Below, piece after piece: positions 61,128-64,000 of a stretch of 64,000 bases of DNA (the first letter of the stretch is position 1; each line of letters begins with the position of its first letter). A program made the position numbers and the translations under genes. The notes under the pieces are model-generated. The model searched no databases, had not been told where the DNA came from, and saw nothing but the letters and a program-made list of their open reading frames with translations. Origin of the DNA: Thalassomonas actiniarum (lineage in GTDB: Bacteria > Pseudomonadota > Gammaproteobacteria > Enterobacterales > Alteromonadaceae); the NCBI RefSeq assembly GCF_000948975.2, contig NZ_CP059735.1:5950603-6014602 (forward strand), in the 5' to 3' direction.

Positions 61128-62620
61128 GAGTTTGCTCCGTCTGCTGTTGCCATGAAAGCCCTATCGGCAGGCACTTGGCTGTGACTTTGCCTGGCCGCAA
61201 CAGCATTAATAAACAGGTAATTTAATTCAAGGATGGTTTTTTCAATACCGACCCGGATAGCCAGGGCATCAATTTCAGCGTTGAGTTCGGCAATACGGGC
61301 GCGAACCACTTCGGCAAAATCACCATCGTCGCTGGTGTAGGCAGTCAGACTGGCTTCCGCCTGAAGATGAATTTGCGGCAGCAACTCATCCAGGTATAAA
61401 CGATTTCTTTGCTCCAGACGCTTTAATTTCGCCTTACCGGCATAAAAAGCCGACATCAGCTGCCTCAGCAAAAGTAACTTTTCGGTTTTGATGGCTTCGC
61501 TTTTAAGCACTTGCGCTTTCACCAGCTGGTCCTGGCGGTTTTCGGTGAACAGCGGCAAATCAAAGGTCACCCCGACAGAAAACAGATCCGCACGGTTATT
61601 GCCCATGGCATCATCCCCGCGCAAGCCGTAACTGGCATTCACCCCCCATTCCGGCAGGTAGCTCTGTTTAGCCAGCTTAATGCCCTGATCCGCCGCCAGG
61701 ATTTTCTTATCAAAAACCGCGAGCACCGGATGTGCCATCAGTTCCCGGGCCAGCTGCTGCGCCGGAATTTGCTGCTCTGTATTTAGCAATTCAGCCCTTA
61801 GCAGATCGAGCTCGGGCATCTCTTTATCCAAAGAGATAACACCGGATGAAAAACCGCCGGGAAAGTCTGCCTGATCAAAAGCCTGGTTGAGTCCAGGCTC
61901 CTCTTGATAGGCCAGCAGCCACTGGGTGAGTTTTTGCTGATACACCAGCTGCTGTTGTTTCAACTGTACCAGGCGGTCTTCCAGCCGGGTTAATTCCAGC
62001 TGGGAGCGCACGATATCCTGCTGCCGGGTTTTTCCCAGGGCGGAAGAATAACTGGCCTGGGCAACATCGGATAATTGCTCAAACAGGGCGTAGTTTTTTT
62101 CGATCAAGGCAATGCTTTCCTGGGCCAGGTAGGCATCAAGCCACAAACTACCGGCGGTTACCGTCACCTTGGCTTCGCGGTCGCGCCGTTGCAGCGGATG
62201 TTGCTGACTCTGGATATTTAACTGTTGCTGCTTGATCTGCAAACTGTCGCCGCGGGGAAACATCTGGCTGACCCCCACTTTTAGCTGGGTCATGGCTTCC
62301 TGCTCAAGGTCAAATTTATCCGTGCCCAGGTTGGCTAATGCCAGCGAAACTTTGGGATCCGGCAAAGTTGCCGAAAAGCGGCTCATGGACTCCAGCGAAG
62401 ACTGCTTATAACGGCTGGCATTAAGCCAGGGATCATTGGCCAGCGCCTGCTTGATGGTTTGCCCGAAGGACAAGGTCTGGCCTGGTTCGCGAGCCGCGTC
62501 GTCAGCAAAACTCAACGGGCTGCCCAGGCTCAAAACAGCGCCGGCGATCACGCTCCTGGCAAACACCCGGACCGCCGCCGGGTTTGACACAGGTTTAAAA
62601 TACCGGGATAACAAAGCCAT
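61124..62620 (-). CDS. TolC-family outer-membrane channel of the Cus operon
   Basis: Outer-membrane efflux protein of 498 aa (CusC role). A signal peptide spans about 22-40 (VIAGAVLSLGSPLSFADDA). The chain has the TolC-type repeated helical pattern: FGQTIKQALANDPWLNASRY at the start of repeat 1 and a long coiled coil. KKILAADQGIKLAKQSYLPE and WGVNASYGLRGDDAMGNN mark repeat 2, and FSVGVTFDLPLF is the second barrel part. It overlaps cusB by 4 nt, and its ATG shares a base with the stop of the DUF411 gene. AGGAG precedes the start. Confidence 0.9.
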   Translation of the reverse strand: MALLSRYFKPVSNPAAVRVFARSVIAGAVLSLGSPLSFADDAAREPGQTLSFGQTIKQALANDPWLNASRYKQSSLESMSRFSATLPDPKVSLALANLGTDKFDLEQEAMTQLKVGVSQMFPRGDSLQIKQQQLNIQSQQHPLQRRDREAKVTVTAGSLWLDAYLAQESIALIEKNYALFEQLSDVAQASYSSALGKTRQQDIVRSQLELTRLEDRLVQLKQQQLVYQQKLTQWLLAYQEEPGLNQAFDQADFPGGFSSGVISLDKEMPELDLLRAELLNTEQQIPAQQLARELMAHPVLAVFDKKILAADQGIKLAKQSYLPEWGVNASYGLRGDDAMGNNRADLFSVGVTFDLPLFTENRQDQLVKAQVLKSEAIKTEKLLLLRQLMSAFYAGKAKLKRLEQRNRLYLDELLPQIHLQAEASLTAYTSDDGDFAEVVRARIAELNAEIDALAIRVGIEKTILELNYLFINAVAARQSHSQVPADRAFMATADGANS

Positions 62621-63177
62621 TAGAACTGCTCCTGGTAAGTATTTACTTTCGCATAAACTTCCGAGCTACCGTCTCCTTTTATTAATAAGATCTGGTACGG
62701 CATAAATTGCTCGCCCACTTCCATGCCCGGACTTCCCACCGGCATAGCTGGCACCGCAAGCCCTAAGACCTGGTCGCTTTTTTCACGACCGGCTCTTTCA
62801 TTGAGAAATTGCCGGATATATTTCGCCGGAATATGGCCTTCAAAAACATAACCCTGCTCTGATACCGCAGTATGGCAGGAGTGATACCTGGGGTTAATGC
62901 CCTGGTCTATTTTAAAAGAGGACAAGGCATCGTGATTGTAGACGCGGGAAGAAAAGCCCTTTTCATCAATATGGTCGATCCATTTTTGACAACAACCGCA
63001 AGACTCCCGTTTATAAACCTTTAATTCCGGCAGGCTCGCCACTTTTGCCGCCTTTACTGCTTTATCCTGCGTTGAAGGTAATTCGGTCACCTCACTGCAG
63101 GCGCCAAGGACTAAGAAAGCTGACGCGGCGAAACCATATCGGACCGCGGAAGGTAAAAATTTTGCAATAAAAAACAT
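62620..63177 (-). CDS. DUF411 copper-associated lipoprotein
   Basis: Protein of 185 aa. The signal has a lipobox-like LVLGAC (C27). The DUF411 domain contains YKRESCGCCQKWIDHI with C60, C62 and C63, a likely Cu(I) site, and a second C101-H102 in YHSCHTAVSEQGYVFEGHIP. It also has AMPVGSPGME near 165-174. DUF411 proteins accompany copper resistance operons and are thought to bind copper in the periplasm. It is the first gene of the tight operon DUF411-TolC-cusB-cusA (overlaps at every junction except the 3-nt gap before cusA); AGGAG lies before the ATG. Confidence 0.88.
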   Translation of the reverse strand: MFFIAKFLPSAVRYGFAASAFLVLGACSEVTELPSTQDKAVKAAKVASLPELKVYKRESCGCCQKWIDHIDEKGFSSRVYNHDALSSFKIDQGINPRYHSCHTAVSEQGYVFEGHIPAKYIRQFLNERAGREKSDQVLGLAVPAMPVGSPGMEVGEQFMPYQILLIKGDGSSEVYAKVNTYQEQF

Positions 63178-63375
63178 AATAGCTCCTGCGCGCTATCACC
63201 CGGTAAAAACGGCCCGGTAAAAAAGAACCGGGTAAAGCAATAATCTGCGCTATTTTCCAGCCGGCAGGCCTGTTTTTTTTCAGACTGTCAGCAATTAACA
63301 TCTAGGAGTTAAACTCCACTAAATACATTGAACTGGTATTAATTATCCGCCGGATTGAAGACGGATCTATGCTAA

Positions 63376-63729
63376 TTAACTGGAAATAGGAGGATAATAA
63401 GGAGAGTTGGGCGGTTGGCTTATCGCAGGAAAAGTCCGTTCCCTGACGGTTTCGGACAACAAGGCCAAAGAGTTAACTTGCGGGGCTGCCACTAATGAAG
63501 CAGACAGACATCCCCCCATGGGGCATTGGCATTCGGGATCACAACAATCAGACATCATTTGTTCATGACTGTCGGCTGCGCTGTCCATGTGCGCCATCGG
63601 CATATCCATAGACATATCCATGGCATGATGAGTTGCTTCCATCTCAGGGCAAGGCATAGCGACAGCCAAAGTCGCCTGACCGATAAGGGTCAGCAACAAC
63701 AAGGTCACTATTATTAGCTTGCTTTTCAT
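63376..63729 (-). CDS. Small exported His/Met/Cys-rich metal-binding protein
   Basis: Protein of 117 aa from the ATG at 63729. The signal peptide is about 1-24 (IIVTLLLLTLIGQATLAVA). The mature part has MPCPEMEATHHAMDMSMDMP, then MAHMD and a cysteine cluster MMSDCCDPECQCPMGGC, an arrangement suited to Cu(I)/Ag(I). Similar small proteins (CopL-like) precede copper operons. It is 198 nt upstream of the DUF411 gene on the same strand and may share or have its own copper-responsive promoter; no CueR-type palindrome was identified. The C-terminal 40 residues have no clear role. Confidence 0.75.
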   Translation of the reverse strand: MKSKLIIVTLLLLTLIGQATLAVAMPCPEMEATHHAMDMSMDMPMAHMDSAADSHEQMMSDCCDPECQCPMGGCLSASLVAAPQVNSLALLSETVRERTFPAISQPPNSPYYPPISS

Positions 63730-63851
63730 CAAAGGAACTCATCCGTTACGTTAAATCGGGATCAGCATAAAGGATAGCGCCGGATAATGCCATAAAATAT
63801 TGAGGGGGGATTATTTTAAATCAAGATCCGGCCCGGTGCTTAACCTTAAGG

Positions 63852-64000
63852 TTAGCGCTTGATAATAAAAGGACTCACCAGCTCAGTCAGCATGGTTACA
63901 TGGTCGTCCCTATCATTTAATGCTTTGATGTAATGGTATTTTTCTCCGCCGGCTTCCATAAAGATCTCCCGGTTTTCACTTTCCAGCTCCTCCAGGGTTT
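63852..64000 (-). CDS. hemH: Ferrochelatase HemH, C-terminal end (5' part outside window)
   Basis: On the minus strand the last 49 codons read TLEELESENREIFMEAGGEK, then YHYIKALNDRDDHVTMLTEL and VSPFIIKR-stop. This is the conserved end of ferrochelatase (ENRE.F..AGG..Y.YI.ALN....H...L), which inserts Fe2+ into protoporphyrin IX. The rest of the gene lies to the right of the window. A short palindrome aaccttaaggtt directly after the stop (63842-63853 region) may be part of its terminator. Confidence 0.8.
   Translation of the reverse strand, partial: TLEELESENREIFMEAGGEKYHYIKALNDRDDHVTMLTELVSPFIIKR

Noticed and set aside
1-64000. CRISPR array, rRNA operon, complete insertion sequence with transposase, or prophage genes
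   Set aside because: None seen; the only regular tandem array is the coding repeat inside cusB, and the only element-like unit is the transposase-free one at 5527-5734.

Overview
This is a chromosomal window from a marine gammaproteobacterium of the Alteromonadales. The gene content and spelling of the proteins look most like Colwelliaceae (Thalassomonas/Colwellia type), but no 16S gene is present and the genus is inferred. Supporting signs are the TonB receptor plus TPR-sulfotransferase pair, a CosR/BCCT osmolyte pair, the lptG-lptF / pepA-holC-valS core block, many signalling genes, and a short inverted-repeat element of a kind I associate with this group.

Layout. 1-4 kb: the 3' end of an RND efflux pump followed by its two-component system. 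4-8.4 kb: a degraded stretch holding a secreted S1 protease, a stand-alone subtilisin-propeptide-like protein whose leader is split by a MITE-like element from a clear c-di-GMP-I (GEMM) riboswitch, broken SCO and NorE genes joined head to head, then RidA and a small secreted protein. 8.6-11.1 kb: CosR-like MarR regulator convergent with a BCCT transporter. 11.3-16.1 kb: TonB-dependent receptor, TPR-sulfotransferase and a truncated symE. 16.4-29.8 kb: a signalling block: a membrane-bound MASE1-CHASE-PAS sigma-54 activator, a three-gene set (NIT hybrid histidine kinase, heme-c Tll0287-like histidine kinase, receiver-PAS-PAS-EAL phosphodiesterase), and a chemoreceptor. 29.9-30.8 kb: a collapsed second copy of the receptor/sulfotransferase/symE locus that has kept an intact symE. 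31.4-37.1 kb: dicarboxylate symporter, MBL-fold hydrolase, and a divergent ToxR/CadC-like regulator with a beta-propeller. 37.2-41.0 kb: an AT-rich accessory island next to the 3' end of tRNA-Leu(CAA): a LysM-like, glycine-zipper putative membrane-active toxin, three tandem paralogous small membrane proteins (likely immunity proteins) and two lipoproteins. 41.1-49.8 kb: core genes (tRNA-Leu, RDD protein, lptG, lptF, pepA, holC, valS). 49.9-53.1 kb: a second, near-identical chemoreceptor and a cold-shock protein. 53.4-63.7 kb: copper/silver metabolism: PepSY reductase pair, CusA, CusB with fused CusF-like domains and a His/Met repeat, a TolC-type channel, a DUF411 protein and a small His/Met/Cys-rich exported protein. 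The window ends inside hemH.

How the parts work together. Two independent c-di-GMP elements are visible: a riboswitch reader at 6.0 kb and an EAL eraser at 25-27.5 kb that is translationally coupled to a heme-c histidine kinase. The Cus genes form one tightly overlapping operon read right to left. The island at 37-41 kb is the best candidate for an undescribed system: one putative pore-forming effector with three immunity-like paralogues in a row.

Several scars show recent rearrangement: a duplicated pepA tail differing only at synonymous sites, a deletion fusing SCO to norE, and reciprocal decay of two paralogous receptor-symE loci. All homology statements come from reading the sequence; no database search was run.
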